This document shows positions 8,414 through 16,899 of a stretch of DNA of 64,000 nt, one piece after another (the stretch's first letter is position 1; each line of letters begins with the position of its first letter). The notes beneath the pieces were generated by a model. That model was given only the letters and a program-made list of their open reading frames with translations, ran no database searches and was not told where the DNA came from. Origin of the DNA: Vibrio nigripulchritudo ATCC 27043 (GTDB taxonomy: Bacteria; Pseudomonadota; Gammaproteobacteria; Enterobacterales; Vibrionaceae); assembly GCF_000222685.1 (NCBI RefSeq), contig NZ_AFWJ01000024.1, positions 1 to 64,000 on the forward strand, read 5' to 3'. Position numbers and translations under genes: made by a program.

Positions 8414-9151
8414 TTACATCTCAAATCGAGGGGCAAGGGTCACGGAGTCGTCGGACTGAAATACCGCTTTATCCACTCTGATGCCATACAGTTTGGTGAG
8501 GTTCTCTGAATTCAGAGTGGTCTCCGTAGTGCCGTGCAGATACTGGCTCTGACCATTCATCAAAAGCACATGAGTGGCGGTTTCAAGAGCGTGTTGAGGC
8601 ATGTGAGTGGTGTAAACCACCGTCATCCCCAGTTCCTGATTAAGCTGTCGGATCTTACTGAGTACTATTGCCTGATTGTGGTAATCCAGCGCAGAACATG
8701 GCTCATCTAAAATCAGAATGTCACACTCTGATGTCAGTGCCTGAGCGATCATCACCAGTTGCTTCTGCCCGCCACTAAGCTGATTAAAGTTGCGTTCGTG
8801 AAGGTGATGAATCTGCATCATTTCTAGGTAATGATGAGCCAGTTCAAAATCCTTAGTGCTCGGTGAACCAGTCAGTCCCAGATATCGCGCCCGTCCCATC
8901 AGAACAATATCGAGCACGGAGTAGCTAAATGGCATATCAAAAAGCTGAGGTACATAGCCAATGACTCCATCGGTACTGACGCTTCCACTGTCTGGCTTTC
9001 TATTCCCAATCAAAGCATTGAGCAAGGTAGTCTTCCCCACACCATTTGCCCCCATAATGGCGAGAACTTCTCCCTGAGTGATGTTCAGCTCATAACCGCT
9101 CAGGATCTCAGTATCTCCCGCTTTGAGTACGAGATTTTGTACTTTAATCAT
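8414..9151 (-). CDS. ABC importer ATPase, iron/siderophore/B12 type
   Basis: A 245-residue FecE/BtuD-type ATP-binding subunit. It has Walker A GANGVGKTT, signature LSGGQKQLVMIAQAL, Walker B DILILDEPCSALD and the switch histidine in TTHMPQHAL. The start at 9151 (MIKVQNLVLKAG) overlaps the permease stop by 8 bases; the frame is open further upstream inside the permease gene but that part is not coding for this protein. It energises the FecCD-type permease encoded just before it. Confidence 0.95.
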   Translation of the reverse strand: MIKVQNLVLKAGDTEILSGYELNITQGEVLAIMGANGVGKTTLLNALIGNRKPDSGSVSTDGVIGYVPQLFDMPFSYSVLDIVLMGRARYLGLTGSPSTKDFELAHHYLEMMQIHHLHERNFNQLSGGQKQLVMIAQALTSECDILILDEPCSALDYHNQAIVLSKIRQLNQELGMTVVYTTHMPQHALETATHVLLMNGQSQYLHGTTETTLNSENLTKLYGIRVDKAVFQSDDSVTLAPRFEM

Positions 9152-10187
9152 TGTTCCACCCGCTGTTTGAGTGCGCCTTTCGCAGAATGAACGCGAACAG
9201 GGGAACACCGATAAGGGAGGTCATGATTCCAATTGGAATTTCAGCGTCAGACGCCGTTCGTGCCGTATTATCGATGACCAGCATAAAGATGGCACCGATA
9301 AGCCCGGAAACGGGGATAAGCCGAATGTGATTCGCCCCCGCCAGAAAGCGCGCAATATGAGGAATGATCAATCCGACCCAACCGATAGCGCCAGCGGTGG
9401 CAACCACACCGGATGAGATCACCGCCATCGCAACCAAAATGATCCACCGTATTTTGTTGAACGGCGAGCCCAGAGCTTTGGCTCTCTCTTCACCCATTGA
9501 GATGATGTTCATCTGATAACGAAGCAGATAAATCATGATGGACGCTGGGATCACGGTAATGGCAAGTAAGGCAAGCGAGTCATAACCGACGGAAGCTATG
9601 CTGCCCATCAGCCAGTAGGTAATGGAGGGCAGTTTTGAAAACGGGTCTGCCAGCAATTTAATGATGGAGATAGCCGCACCAAAGAAAGTCGATATGATCA
9701 CGCCAACCAGAACCAGCGAAAGCACTGAAGTTCTGCCATTGACTCTGGCCAGAAGCATGACAGCAAAAACGCTTAACATACCGAACACGAATGCCAGAAG
9801 CAGTGTGATGAGTGTGTTTTCAAATAACAGGATAGCGAGTGTTCCGCCAAATGCCGCGCCTGACGTCACCCCAATAATGCTGGAGTCAACGAGCGGGTTT
9901 CTGAACAGACCTTGTGCGGCAACGCCAGAAACAGCCAGACCAACGCCAATCAGGATGGCAGCCAGAATTCTCGGCATGCGAATCAGTTCGACGATGCGTT
10001 GTTCAATAGGGGACCAGTCAACATCGGTTGAAGCAACCAGATTATCCAGCAGAATGAACATCACCTTTGAAAGGCTTATTTCGTAGCGCCCGAGAGTGGC
10101 GGAATAGAGGGTCAGAAAGAACAAAGCGATCAGCAGTGCGTAGATCGCTTTGTCTTTGGTCACCCGATAATTGGTGTGAACCGTCAT
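9144..10187 (-). CDS. FecCD/BtuC-type permease of metal-complex ABC importer
   Basis: A 347-residue inner-membrane protein with about ten hydrophobic segments. Family motifs are clear: LAVSGVAAQGLFRNPLVDSS near the N-terminus, GVTSGAAFGGTLAI, and GAIGWVGLIIPHIAR late in the protein. Its ATG overlaps the stop of the binding-protein gene by one base (TAATG), and its own stop overlaps the ATPase start. As only one permease gene is present, the pore is probably a homodimer. Confidence 0.95.
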   Translation of the reverse strand: MTVHTNYRVTKDKAIYALLIALFFLTLYSATLGRYEISLSKVMFILLDNLVASTDVDWSPIEQRIVELIRMPRILAAILIGVGLAVSGVAAQGLFRNPLVDSSIIGVTSGAAFGGTLAILLFENTLITLLLAFVFGMLSVFAVMLLARVNGRTSVLSLVLVGVIISTFFGAAISIIKLLADPFSKLPSITYWLMGSIASVGYDSLALLAITVIPASIMIYLLRYQMNIISMGEERAKALGSPFNKIRWIILVAMAVISSGVVATAGAIGWVGLIIPHIARFLAGANHIRLIPVSGLIGAIFMLVIDNTARTASDAEIPIGIMTSLIGVPLFAFILRKAHSNSGWNND

Positions 10188-11248
10188 TATTTCAAGCCAA
10201 ACTTCTCAGTGTATCCAGTGCTGACACCGTTTTGACCCATCTGCATGATCTGCGTGTATTGCTTGTCAGTAATATCCACGCCGTAGATGGTTTTGTAGGC
10301 GTCTTTAACTTTTGATGAGAACTGAGCTTTTTCGAATTGATCTGCGTGCGCGATCTGAGCAAGCCACTGCATGGTCAGATAGGCTTCAGACGCGTCTGGA
10401 GAGCGGTTAAACAGAGGCACTTTGTACACTTGCTTTTTCTTCACCGCATCGATGTCTGCTAACAATTCATTGCTGTAAAAATCGTTAGGTGTAAGTTCTT
10501 CTGCCCAGGCAGGGATAACGATCACCGAAGGGTTCCAGATGTACATCTGTTCCAGGTTGATGGTTTTCCACCATTCGGCTTTGTCGTCCTGACCAACATT
10601 ATTGATACCAGCAATACTGTGGTCAGTTGAGTTGTTGGCAACAATGCGGATGTCCTGACCAAGCTTGTCTACTTCGAGCATCTTAGGATAAGCACTTTTC
10701 GCGACAGAGCTTAGCGTGCCCTTTAGCTGGCTATTGGCATCGCGTGCAATGTTCACGATCATTTCAGCTCGTTCAGATTGCCCCGAAATTTCGCCAGACA
10801 TGATGACCGTATTCTCTCTGTCTTCATTGCTGCAGCATCCCCATGTAGCGACAGTCAGACCAACACGCTCTAGTGGTTCGCTGAGTTTAGGATCGTATTC
10901 CCACTGGAAAATGATGTCAGGGTTGTTCTTGAGTATCGCCTCTACGTTAGGAACAAACTTATCCTTCGCGGCGTTAGCCTGAACGGTTTTAAAATGAGGG
11001 AAAAATTCTGCATAGAGACCGTTGTTGATGCTCTTTTGAGATTTTTCCGTAATGTTGACAATGGTTTCCGGCTTTAAAGTTACGGCACTGTAAATAATAG
11101 GCGCAGAGCTGGCGATAGCGACCACGCGCTCAGGGTGGTTTTTAAGGGTAATCTCTTTACCACGGCTGTCTTTAAACGTAACTTCCGCATTAGCAGCGCC
11201 TGAAGCAAGCAAAATAGCTGAAATAGCTAGTACTTTATAATTTGTCAT
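10187..11248 (-). CDS. Periplasmic binding protein of metal/siderophore ABC importer
   Basis: A 353-residue class III (helical-backbone) binding protein. The signal peptide MTNYKVLAISAILLASGAANA is followed by EVTFKDSRGKEITLKNHPERVVAIAS, the usual opening of FepB/BtuF-like proteins. It is longer than most of the family and carries an unusual adjacent cysteine pair in WGCCSNED. The perfect Fur box at 11292-11306 lies 44 bases upstream, so iron-repressed expression is very likely. Ligand (ferric siderophore, heme or another metal chelate) cannot be told; no TonB receptor gene is nearby. Confidence 0.92.
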   Translation of the reverse strand: MTNYKVLAISAILLASGAANAEVTFKDSRGKEITLKNHPERVVAIASSAPIIYSAVTLKPETIVNITEKSQKSINNGLYAEFFPHFKTVQANAAKDKFVPNVEAILKNNPDIIFQWEYDPKLSEPLERVGLTVATWGCCSNEDRENTVIMSGEISGQSERAEMIVNIARDANSQLKGTLSSVAKSAYPKMLEVDKLGQDIRIVANNSTDHSIAGINNVGQDDKAEWWKTINLEQMYIWNPSVIVIPAWAEELTPNDFYSNELLADIDAVKKKQVYKVPLFNRSPDASEAYLTMQWLAQIAHADQFEKAQFSSKVKDAYKTIYGVDITDKQYTQIMQMGQNGVSTGYTEKFGLK

Positions 11249-11291
11249 TATTTTATTCCGTTGTGATAACTGCGCGTTACGCTATCAGAAA

Positions 11292-11306
11292 TGATAATTA
11301 TTATCA
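11292..11306. promoter_or_regulatory. Fur box of the metal-uptake operon
   Basis: TGATAATTATTATCA is a perfect 7-1-7 Fur inverted repeat. It overlaps a plausible minus-strand promoter (TTACTG, 17 bases, TATCAT) and lies 44 bases before the binding-protein ATG, so iron-bound Fur should block transcription of the four-gene operon. Confidence 0.92.
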
Positions 11307-11318
11307 ATAATATCAGTA

Positions 11319-11333
11319 ATGAGTTGAACTCAT
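11319..11333. promoter_or_regulatory. Palindrome ATGAGTT-G-AACTCAT upstream of the Fur box
   Basis: A perfect 7-1-7 palindrome, followed on the plus strand by C and six Ts. It sits just upstream of the Fur-controlled promoter. A near-identical palindrome without the centre base occurs at 12603-12620. Either an operator for an unknown regulator or a small hairpin; no plus-strand gene needs a terminator here. Confidence 0.5.
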
Positions 11334-11383
11334 CTTTTTTATTGAGACAACGGAGGATCTTTCAGAATGAGAAATGGTAAAGC

Positions 11384-11411
11384 TGGCTTCTGAACTTGCT
11401 GTCAGAAGCCA
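11384..11411 (-). terminator. Hairpin after the membrane protein gene
   Basis: TGGCTTCTGA and TCAGAAGCCA form a 10-base-pair perfect stem with an 8-base loop, 40 bases beyond the stop of the minus-strand gene at 11451. The T run on the minus strand is poor. Confidence 0.55.
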
Positions 11412-11450
11412 AATAGATTGAGGCGCTAAGACCTACAGACTTTAGAATCG

Positions 11451-12242
11451 TCAGAAAAATAAGCTAAATGAAGTAACGCCAGAAATGACGACAAGAGTGG
11501 CAGTGATCCCGTACTGCGCACTAGGCGTGATGATATGCCGGGTTAAATTAGGGGCAACCATAAAGTTGGAGCCGCCCCAGTCTCTGTCTTTCATGTGGAA
11601 ACACAAGCTCAGAAACATCAGATGGCTTGACGTTACGATTCGTGCATGGAAAAAATCGTCAGCAAATATCGCAATGGCGATAGACGCAGTTTGTGTGATG
11701 AGCAGAGTCAGCTTAGGCAGAACCCACTTGTATTCCACTAACAGCATTTGCAGTACCCACGCACAGTAGAGCACGATAAGTTGCCATGGAACACTGGTGC
11801 CAAACAAGATGATGGAACCACTGTCGTCTAAGTAAGTTTGTTTGCTGCCCGCCAGCCAAACATAAATAGAAATAGCGAGGTAAGCCGATAGGAAGAAAGA
11901 GGCATGCGCTTGCTTTTTCCATTGCACGTACAAAAAGCCAATGGTATGCGCAATGATGAAAGCCATCATGCCTTTATCAAAGCTCTCAAGGCTGATGAGC
12001 TCAGTCAGCAGCATGAAACAAAGCAAGTTAAAGCTTGTTTCTAAGAAGAAGATTCGTTTTAGTTCGCGTGCGTTATCGACAGGCTTAACCAAAGGCCACA
12101 GAAGAGCTGGCAAGATTATAGTGAGAAAGAACCCTACCCAAACCGAGCTTTCTACCAGTGAGTAAAAACCTTGTGCATAGAGCAGACAAAACAGCAGGAA
12201 AAGCAGCGAAGAGAGTGGTGGGTAATAAGGGCTGTTAGTCAT
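11451..12242 (-). CDS. Integral membrane protein, unknown function
   Basis: A 263-residue, very hydrophobic protein with about seven to eight membrane segments (for example LLFLLFCLLYAQGFYSLV, VGFFLTIILPALLWPLV, YGITATLVVISGVTSFSLFF). No motif of a known transporter or enzyme is seen. A histidine-containing loop (FHARIVTSSHLMFLSLCFHM) and DRDWGGSNFMVAPN near the C-terminus are the most distinctive polar parts. It lies upstream of the iron operon on the same strand but about 200 bases away and before the Fur box, so it is a separate unit. Confidence 0.75.
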   Translation of the reverse strand: MTNSPYYPPLSSLLFLLFCLLYAQGFYSLVESSVWVGFFLTIILPALLWPLVKPVDNARELKRIFFLETSFNLLCFMLLTELISLESFDKGMMAFIIAHTIGFLYVQWKKQAHASFFLSAYLAISIYVWLAGSKQTYLDDSGSIILFGTSVPWQLIVLYCAWVLQMLLVEYKWVLPKLTLLITQTASIAIAIFADDFFHARIVTSSHLMFLSLCFHMKDRDWGGSNFMVAPNLTRHIITPSAQYGITATLVVISGVTSFSLFF

Positions 12243-12602
12243 ACATTTCTTCTGTTGAAGCGATTAAAGTGTCGCCAAGGTGTTTGATTTATTTAACCTG
12301 GTTGCTGAGCTGCCAAGCAGAATCCAACACAATACCTATTCACTTTCCTTTGAGGTTCAATGGCAAAGCGGAGAAGTGTAGCGGAAACCCGAGACTAAAT
12401 ACATAGCCATATTCGAGTTCATTCAAATCATCTCTATTAACTGACCGATAACATGCGCAGGCAACATGGAAACATACATGCTGGTAGACCGTGCTTTATC
12501 ATCATCAAATTTAACGTCGCGAATTGTCCGCCATTTTGAATAAAATGTCAGCGATTTTATGAATTCAAGAAGGGTTATTAAATGGCGTTGTTTTTCATTC
12601 TA

Positions 12603-12620
12603 TAATGAGTTAACTCATTA
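12603..12620. promoter_or_regulatory. Perfect 18-base palindrome
   Basis: TAATGAGTTAACTCATTA is its own reverse complement. Its core shares the arms ATGAGTT/AACTCAT with the palindrome at 11319-11333. It lies in front of the membrane protein gene but 360 bases away. Plausible operator for a dimeric regulator. Confidence 0.45.
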
Positions 12621-12720
12621 ATTAATAATCATTTAATTCTTAGTTCTATCGGTGTTCTATGTATTTGGTTTAAACAAATGTCTTGATTTGTTTAGTGGGA
12701 GTTGTGTGCAAGTCAAAATA

Positions 12721-12744
12721 AAAGCCAGACATGCGTCTGGCTTT
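12721..12744 (-). terminator. Minus-strand terminator without an intact gene
   Basis: AAAGCCAGAC-ATGC-GTCTGGCTTT, a 10-base-pair perfect stem. Read on the minus strand it is followed by TATTTTGA, continuing the T-rich 3' arm, the layout of an intrinsic terminator. Confidence 0.75.
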
Positions 12745-12768
12745 AAAAGGGCGATAAGCCCAGATTGA

Positions 12769-12849
12769 TTAAGGAACAACAGATACCGGTGAACGTTCAG
12801 TAGTTTGAATTCCACTTGCATCAACTGGGGAATGTTCCCATGTAGGGCA
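12769..12849 (-). pseudogene. Short open C-terminal segment before the terminator
   Basis: Twenty-six sense codons reading CPTWEHSPVDASG then IQTTERSPVSVVP and TAA, ending 25 bases before the terminator at 12721-12744. There is no ATG, GTG or TTG in this segment and an in-frame TAA precedes it directly. The amino-acid make-up looks coding and the stop-then-terminator layout is gene-like, so this may be the tail of a small decayed gene or a small gene with a frameshift or unusual start. It could also be chance. Confidence 0.25.
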
Positions 12850-13262
12850 TTATCGGCTCAATGAATTGAAGCGACAAGACAGATAATGCTTCAAAATATG
12901 TAGGACATTGACCCGTTTAACTAAGATGTCCAAATTCTTAACTTATTAATTAACAAATACAATTACTTACCTTTCCTTCAGTGTGAAGTGGAAGGGAGAG
13001 CTGGAGAGTGAAAAATTTACATTTGTTTGAAACTGGTGCAGTTTTGCGTGTCTTCAGATTTGAACTTTCGAATCCATTTACCTCGATAGTTTAATAAAAA
13101 CAAATGGTTACATTGAGATGTGTTAGTGATGGCTGTTTGGTTGGCGAGGTTGAAAATACCAACAGGCAACGACGATAAGTAGATGATATCTCACAACGCT
13201 TTGCGAGAAGTGACCTTGTTTTTATGGGAGACAGGAGGTGAATAGAGGGGGAAAAGAAAGAA

Positions 13263-13293
13263 GAACCCGAACCAATGGTTTTGATTCAGGTTC
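13263..13293 (-). terminator. Terminator of the cyo operon
   Basis: On the minus strand GAACCTGAA and TTCGGGTTC form a 9-base-pair stem with one T-G wobble, followed by TTCTTTCTTTT. It lies 14 bases beyond the stop of the last gene of the minus-strand cyo cluster. Confidence 0.7.
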
Positions 13294-13306
13294 ATGATGT
13301 TTCAAA

Positions 13307-13813
13307 TCAGTTGCGAACCACCTGGCGGGTAGTCACCAGACAAAGTGTCGAAAACTGCTCCGTCAGAAACGCCTGTTTGCCAGCAATACGTTTACTGGTG
13401 AGTACAAAGGTTCTGTCGGTTAACTTGCCTTGGAAATCCCATTTACTGAACGCTTCGTGTCGGGCATCAGCACATGAAGTTTGTAAAACATAACTTTCGG
13501 TAACCGAAGTATCGCAGGTACCACTTGTATTTTTCACACCGTGAAAAGTCACATGACTATCGCGGTCGCGATAATTTGTGACGGCTAATGCGTTGTATAA
13601 GTGAACATCATCGGGCTCGCTGTTATAAGACAGCATTCGATGGGGGTTCTTCTTAAGACTGGCTCTTGCCAGTTGACGAAGCTCCTGAGAGCAGGGGATG
13701 GTTTGCTTTTCAGCAATACTGTCCATCGATGTTTTTACGGGCGCTTCGTCTTCTGCCAAAACTGTAGGGGAAAATACCACTAAACCGGAAAGTAAAATCA
13801 AAGCGGGTTTCAT
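13307..13813 (-). CDS. Periplasmic protein, unknown, last gene of the cyo cluster
   Basis: A 168-residue exported protein. MKPALILLSGLVVFSPTVLA is a clear signal peptide. The mature part has four cysteines (PCSQELR, GTCDTS, TSCADA, TLCLVT), suggesting two disulphides, and no metal-binding or heme motif I recognise. It follows the PCuAC gene by 22 bases with a CGGAGC ribosome site, so it is probably co-transcribed with the oxidase and may serve its assembly or respond to it; that role is inference from position only. Confidence 0.75.
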   Translation of the reverse strand: MKPALILLSGLVVFSPTVLAEDEAPVKTSMDSIAEKQTIPCSQELRQLARASLKKNPHRMLSYNSEPDDVHLYNALAVTNYRDRDSHVTFHGVKNTSGTCDTSVTESYVLQTSCADARHEAFSKWDFQGKLTDRTFVLTSKRIAGKQAFLTEQFSTLCLVTTRQVVRN

Positions 13814-13835
13814 GTAACGCTCCGTAGAATAAGGC

Positions 13836-14342
13836 TTATTTTGCCTTAATGGTCATGACTGGGAAGTTGAGAGTATAACGCTCGCCAGTATCCTGAATCA
13901 ACGTGACTTCGACGGTATCGCCTTCAACAAATCGCTGTTTAATACCTAATAGCATCAAGTGATAGCCACCAGGCTTCAGCTCCAATGTTTCGTTTGCACC
14001 GACTTCAAGAACATCAATTTTGCGCATCGCCATTCTGCTGTCACGCAGAAACATTCGGTGAAATTCCGTATGTTTGGCTGCGTTGGTTTCAACGCCTGTA
14101 AATCTGATGGTTTCAGAGCTTTTGTTTGTTAGCGTAAAGTAACCTGATGTCACCTTAATACCGGGAATGGTGGCTTTCATTCGTGCGTAATCAACGTAGA
14201 CCTCGCCGGAGAGCTTTTGAACTTTGCTTGAAGGGCGAGGGTCAGGCTGATAGAACGGCTTTTTGGTTTTTTCGTAGTAAGCGACTGAGAAAGCCAGCAA
14301 GAACGCAACAAAACAAACTAGCCCTATTTTGGCTAGTTTCAT
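13836..14342 (-). CDS. PCuAC family periplasmic copper chaperone
   Basis: A 168-residue protein with an N-terminal membrane anchor/signal (IGLVCFVAFLLAFSVAYYE). The DUF461/PCu(A)C fold is shown by GYFTLTNKS, the copper-site region HTEFHRMFLRDSRMAMRK and ELKPGGYHLMLLG, which hold the H, M, H-x-M ligands of the family. Known members deliver copper(I) to oxidases together with Sco. ATGA overlap with the Sco gene just before it supports a joint role in loading CuB of the cyo oxidase. Confidence 0.9.
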   Translation of the reverse strand: MKLAKIGLVCFVAFLLAFSVAYYEKTKKPFYQPDPRPSSKVQKLSGEVYVDYARMKATIPGIKVTSGYFTLTNKSSETIRFTGVETNAAKHTEFHRMFLRDSRMAMRKIDVLEVGANETLELKPGGYHLMLLGIKQRFVEGDTVEVTLIQDTGERYTLNFPVMTIKAK

Positions 14343-14971
14343 GAAGCGTCACCATTTTTCGAATTGTACTCTTCCCATGCACGCTCAATTCGAGCCGCAA
14401 GCTCAATTGGCGTTGTGCTGTGACTCATCGAATCAATCAACTGGCCGCTTGGGTCAATGACGTAGAAACGCGATGCATGGTCTACTGTGTAGGCTAGCTC
14501 TGAAGATTCCATGTCAACCAAATCGAAATACACACCATATTGGTTTGTCATGGTTTTAATTTCTTCTTCTGTGCCTGTCAGACCAAGAATTCGCTTATCA
14601 AAGTGCTGAGCAAATTCATGAAGAGAATCTAAATCGTCTCGTTTAGGGTCAACACTTACGAAGAAACCTTGTGTTTTGTTGTACACATCTTCCGGTAAAT
14701 ACTTGAACGACGCAGACATCACACCCATTGAAGAAGGGCATACTTCCGCACAGTTTAAGAAGCCGAAATACATCACAACAACGTTGTTTTTGAATTCTTC
14801 GGAATTGATCGCGCCAGTTGCGCTATCAAGTTGAAATTGACCACCTAAGTCTTTGAACTGGCGAGGCTTCTCACCGATTGGAATCGTTGAGTTGTCCACG
14901 TAAAGTGCAAGAAGACCTGCCAGAGCAAGGACACCCAATGCTAAAACTAACTTCACTGGGTTTCGAGACAT
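14339..14971 (-). CDS. SCO1/SenC family copper-delivery protein
   Basis: A 210-residue thioredoxin-fold protein anchored by one N-terminal membrane segment (LVLALGVLALAGLLALYV). The copper ligands are CAEVC in YFGFLNCAEVCPSS and the histidine in YTVDHASRFYVIDP. The start overlaps the cyoE stop (TAATG), and the stop overlaps the PCuAC start (ATGA). Sco proteins normally load CuA or CuB of heme-copper oxidases; CyoA-type quinol oxidases lack CuA, so CuB loading is the likely job here. Confidence 0.93.
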   Translation of the reverse strand: MSRNPVKLVLALGVLALAGLLALYVDNSTIPIGEKPRQFKDLGGQFQLDSATGAINSEEFKNNVVVMYFGFLNCAEVCPSSMGVMSASFKYLPEDVYNKTQGFFVSVDPKRDDLDSLHEFAQHFDKRILGLTGTEEEIKTMTNQYGVYFDLVDMESSELAYTVDHASRFYVIDPSGQLIDSMSHSTTPIELAARIERAWEEYNSKNGDAS

Positions 14972-15885
14972 TAGATAAACTCCTTAAGTTGGAGAGCATT
15001 CAAAGAAGCTTGATGAGTTTCATGGATTTCTGATGGTGAAAAATCGATAGAGATTAGAACGCAGAAAACCATAATACAGACGATAGAGAAGAGCATCAGC
15101 TGCTTACCCCACTGTTCTGTCGGCATCTTCTGGAAGCTCACTTTCGCAAGGTACAACCAGTACATGCTAACCAAACCCATTCCAAGTGCGTACCAGCTTC
15201 CCGCGTAACCCAGATAGGTTAGGGCTAGAGAAGCAATCGCAAACGCAACTATGTACGCCATAATATGCGTACGAGCTTTATCGATCCCTTCTTTGATAGG
15301 CAAAACAGGGATAGAAGCCGCTTTGTAGTCTTCGAAGCGATAAATCGCAATAGCGTATGAGTGCGGAATTTGCCAGATGCAGAAAGTTAGGAAAACAATG
15401 GCTGCACCTACATCAAACTGATTGGTGACTGCGCAGTAACCAATAACAGGCGGGCATGCACCAGACAAACCACCAATCAAAGTGCCATGTACGGAGTGAC
15501 GCTTGTAGTAAAGGCTGTAGAAACCGACATAGACTACAAAACCAAGCACACCAAACCAGAAGGCTACAATAGAGGTGTAGAAAAAGAGAGTAACAAAGCC
15601 TGCTACACCCAGAATCGTCGCCCAAATAAGCGCGTTCGAAACGGGAACGACTTTTTGTACCAGTTCACGTTGGCATGTGCGCTTCATTTTTGCATCGATG
15701 TCTTTATCGATGAAGTTATTGAATACGCAGCCAGATGCCACTATGAACGTAGTACCTAAACACACGGCAAGGAAAAGCTGCCAGTCAATCTGGCCCTGAG
15801 AGGCCAGAAAGAATCCGCCAGCCGCGGCAACTAGGTTGCCGCGGATGATGCCAGGTTTAGTCAGTTGTAAATAATTCGAAATCAT
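14971..15885 (-). CDS. cyoE: Protoheme IX farnesyltransferase (heme O synthase)
   Basis: A 304-residue UbiA-type prenyltransferase of the inner membrane. The prenyl-diphosphate binding motif NNFIDKDIDAKMKRT and the second region YRFEDYKAASIPVLP are both present. It turns heme B into heme O for the binuclear centre of the bo-type oxidase encoded beside it. Follows cyoD by 12 bases. The family is often misread as a cytochrome subunit, but these aspartate motifs settle it. Confidence 0.96.
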   Translation of the reverse strand: MISNYLQLTKPGIIRGNLVAAAGGFFLASQGQIDWQLFLAVCLGTTFIVASGCVFNNFIDKDIDAKMKRTCQRELVQKVVPVSNALIWATILGVAGFVTLFFYTSIVAFWFGVLGFVVYVGFYSLYYKRHSVHGTLIGGLSGACPPVIGYCAVTNQFDVGAAIVFLTFCIWQIPHSYAIAIYRFEDYKAASIPVLPIKEGIDKARTHIMAYIVAFAIASLALTYLGYAGSWYALGMGLVSMYWLYLAKVSFQKMPTEQWGKQLMLFSIVCIMVFCVLISIDFSPSEIHETHQASLNALQLKEFI

Positions 15886-15897
15886 TATGTATTCCGA

Positions 15898-16236
15898 TTA
15901 GTGACCCATCAGCATGTTGTGGTTCAGGTGCTCCATGATCCAGAGCGAACCAATCAATACGATGGCGACTATTAACACCACAAAAACAGCGGAGGTGGTG
16001 TTCCACATTTGCTCGGAAGACGTGTTCATGTGCAAGAAGAAAACAAGCTGAACCAAAACCTGAGCAACAGCACAGATCAGGATTACGCCAATTTTCAACT
16101 GCGGAGAACCTACGTCCATCATCACCATAGCGAATGGGATAACGGTCAATACGATAGAGTAAATCAGACCCAGTACGTATTCTTTAACGCTGCCATGAGC
16201 TTGGCCGCCGTGACCATGTTCTGCAGATTGTCCCAT
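15898..16236 (-). CDS. cyoD: Cytochrome o ubiquinol oxidase subunit IV
   Basis: A 112-residue protein with three membrane segments (YVLGLIYSIVLTVIPFAMVMM, IGVILICAVAQVLVQLVFFLHM and VFVVLIVAIVLIGSLWIM). This matches subunit IV of bo-type oxidases in length and in the conserved VQLVFFLHMN. The start overlaps the cyoC stop (TAATG). Confidence 0.95.
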   Translation of the reverse strand: MGQSAEHGHGGQAHGSVKEYVLGLIYSIVLTVIPFAMVMMDVGSPQLKIGVILICAVAQVLVQLVFFLHMNTSSEQMWNTTSAVFVVLIVAIVLIGSLWIMEHLNHNMLMGH

Positions 16237-16883
16237 TACATAACTCCCATTAGGTAAACAACACTAAACACACAGATCCAGATAACATCCAGGAAGTGCC
16301 AGAACAAGCTCAGGCAAGACAGACGTGCATGGTTGTCTTCTGTGAAGCCATCACGTTTGAAGTGGAAGTAAAGAATGATCATCCAAATCAGACCTGCAAA
16401 TACGTGCAGACCGTGAGTAGCAACAAGTGCATAGAATGAAGACCAGTAGGCGCTGCTGTCGAAAGTGGCACCTGCTTCGCTGAAGTGATGGAACTCGTAG
16501 ATTTCCATAATCAGGAAGCCAAGACCAAGGGCAAAGGTGGTCCATAACCAGAACCACATGCCTTTTTCATCACGCTCTTTCGCTTTCAGCATACCCATAC
16601 CGAAAGTGAAACTACTGAGTAGTAGAAGCGCAGTACCACCTGCAACGAACCACAGGTTAAACAGTTCAGTTGGTTCAATGATGCCGGCAAAGCTGGTAGA
16701 GAACACCGCAAATACCGCAAACAAAGTACCGAATAATAAACAGTCGCTTAGGATGTAGACCCAGAAACCGAAGATAGTATCGCCAGCGTAGTCGTGGTGG
16801 TCATGATCATCATGACCACCATCTGAGCCGTGATGCTCAAACGAACTATTGGTATCCAGCACTGATTTATCATGTGCAGTCAT
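16236..16883 (-). CDS. cyoC: Cytochrome o ubiquinol oxidase subunit III
   Basis: A 215-residue subunit III with five membrane segments. FGFWVYILSDCLLFGTLFAVFAV, MEIYEFHHF, THGLHVFAGLIWM and FWHFLDVIWICVFSVVYLMG are family hallmarks. An extended N-terminus rich in histidine and aspartate (DGGHDDHDHHDY, about residues 21-32) precedes the first segment; it could bind metal but is common as a variable tail. Confidence 0.95.
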   Translation of the reverse strand: MTAHDKSVLDTNSSFEHHGSDGGHDDHDHHDYAGDTIFGFWVYILSDCLLFGTLFAVFAVFSTSFAGIIEPTELFNLWFVAGGTALLLLSSFTFGMGMLKAKERDEKGMWFWLWTTFALGLGFLIMEIYEFHHFSEAGATFDSSAYWSSFYALVATHGLHVFAGLIWMIILYFHFKRDGFTEDNHARLSCLSLFWHFLDVIWICVFSVVYLMGVM

Positions 16884-16899
16884 TTTATTTCCTCACTCC

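Larger units (their letters stand above)
12243..13262. other. Long intergenic region
   Basis: About 1 kb without a full gene. It contains an 18-base palindrome (12603-12620), a minus-strand terminator hairpin (12721-12744) and, just before that hairpin, a short open C-terminal-like segment (12769-12849), described separately. The presence of a terminator with no intact gene in front of it suggests a small transcript, an sRNA or a decayed gene on the minus strand. I saw no tRNA or conserved RNA fold. Confidence 0.5.
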
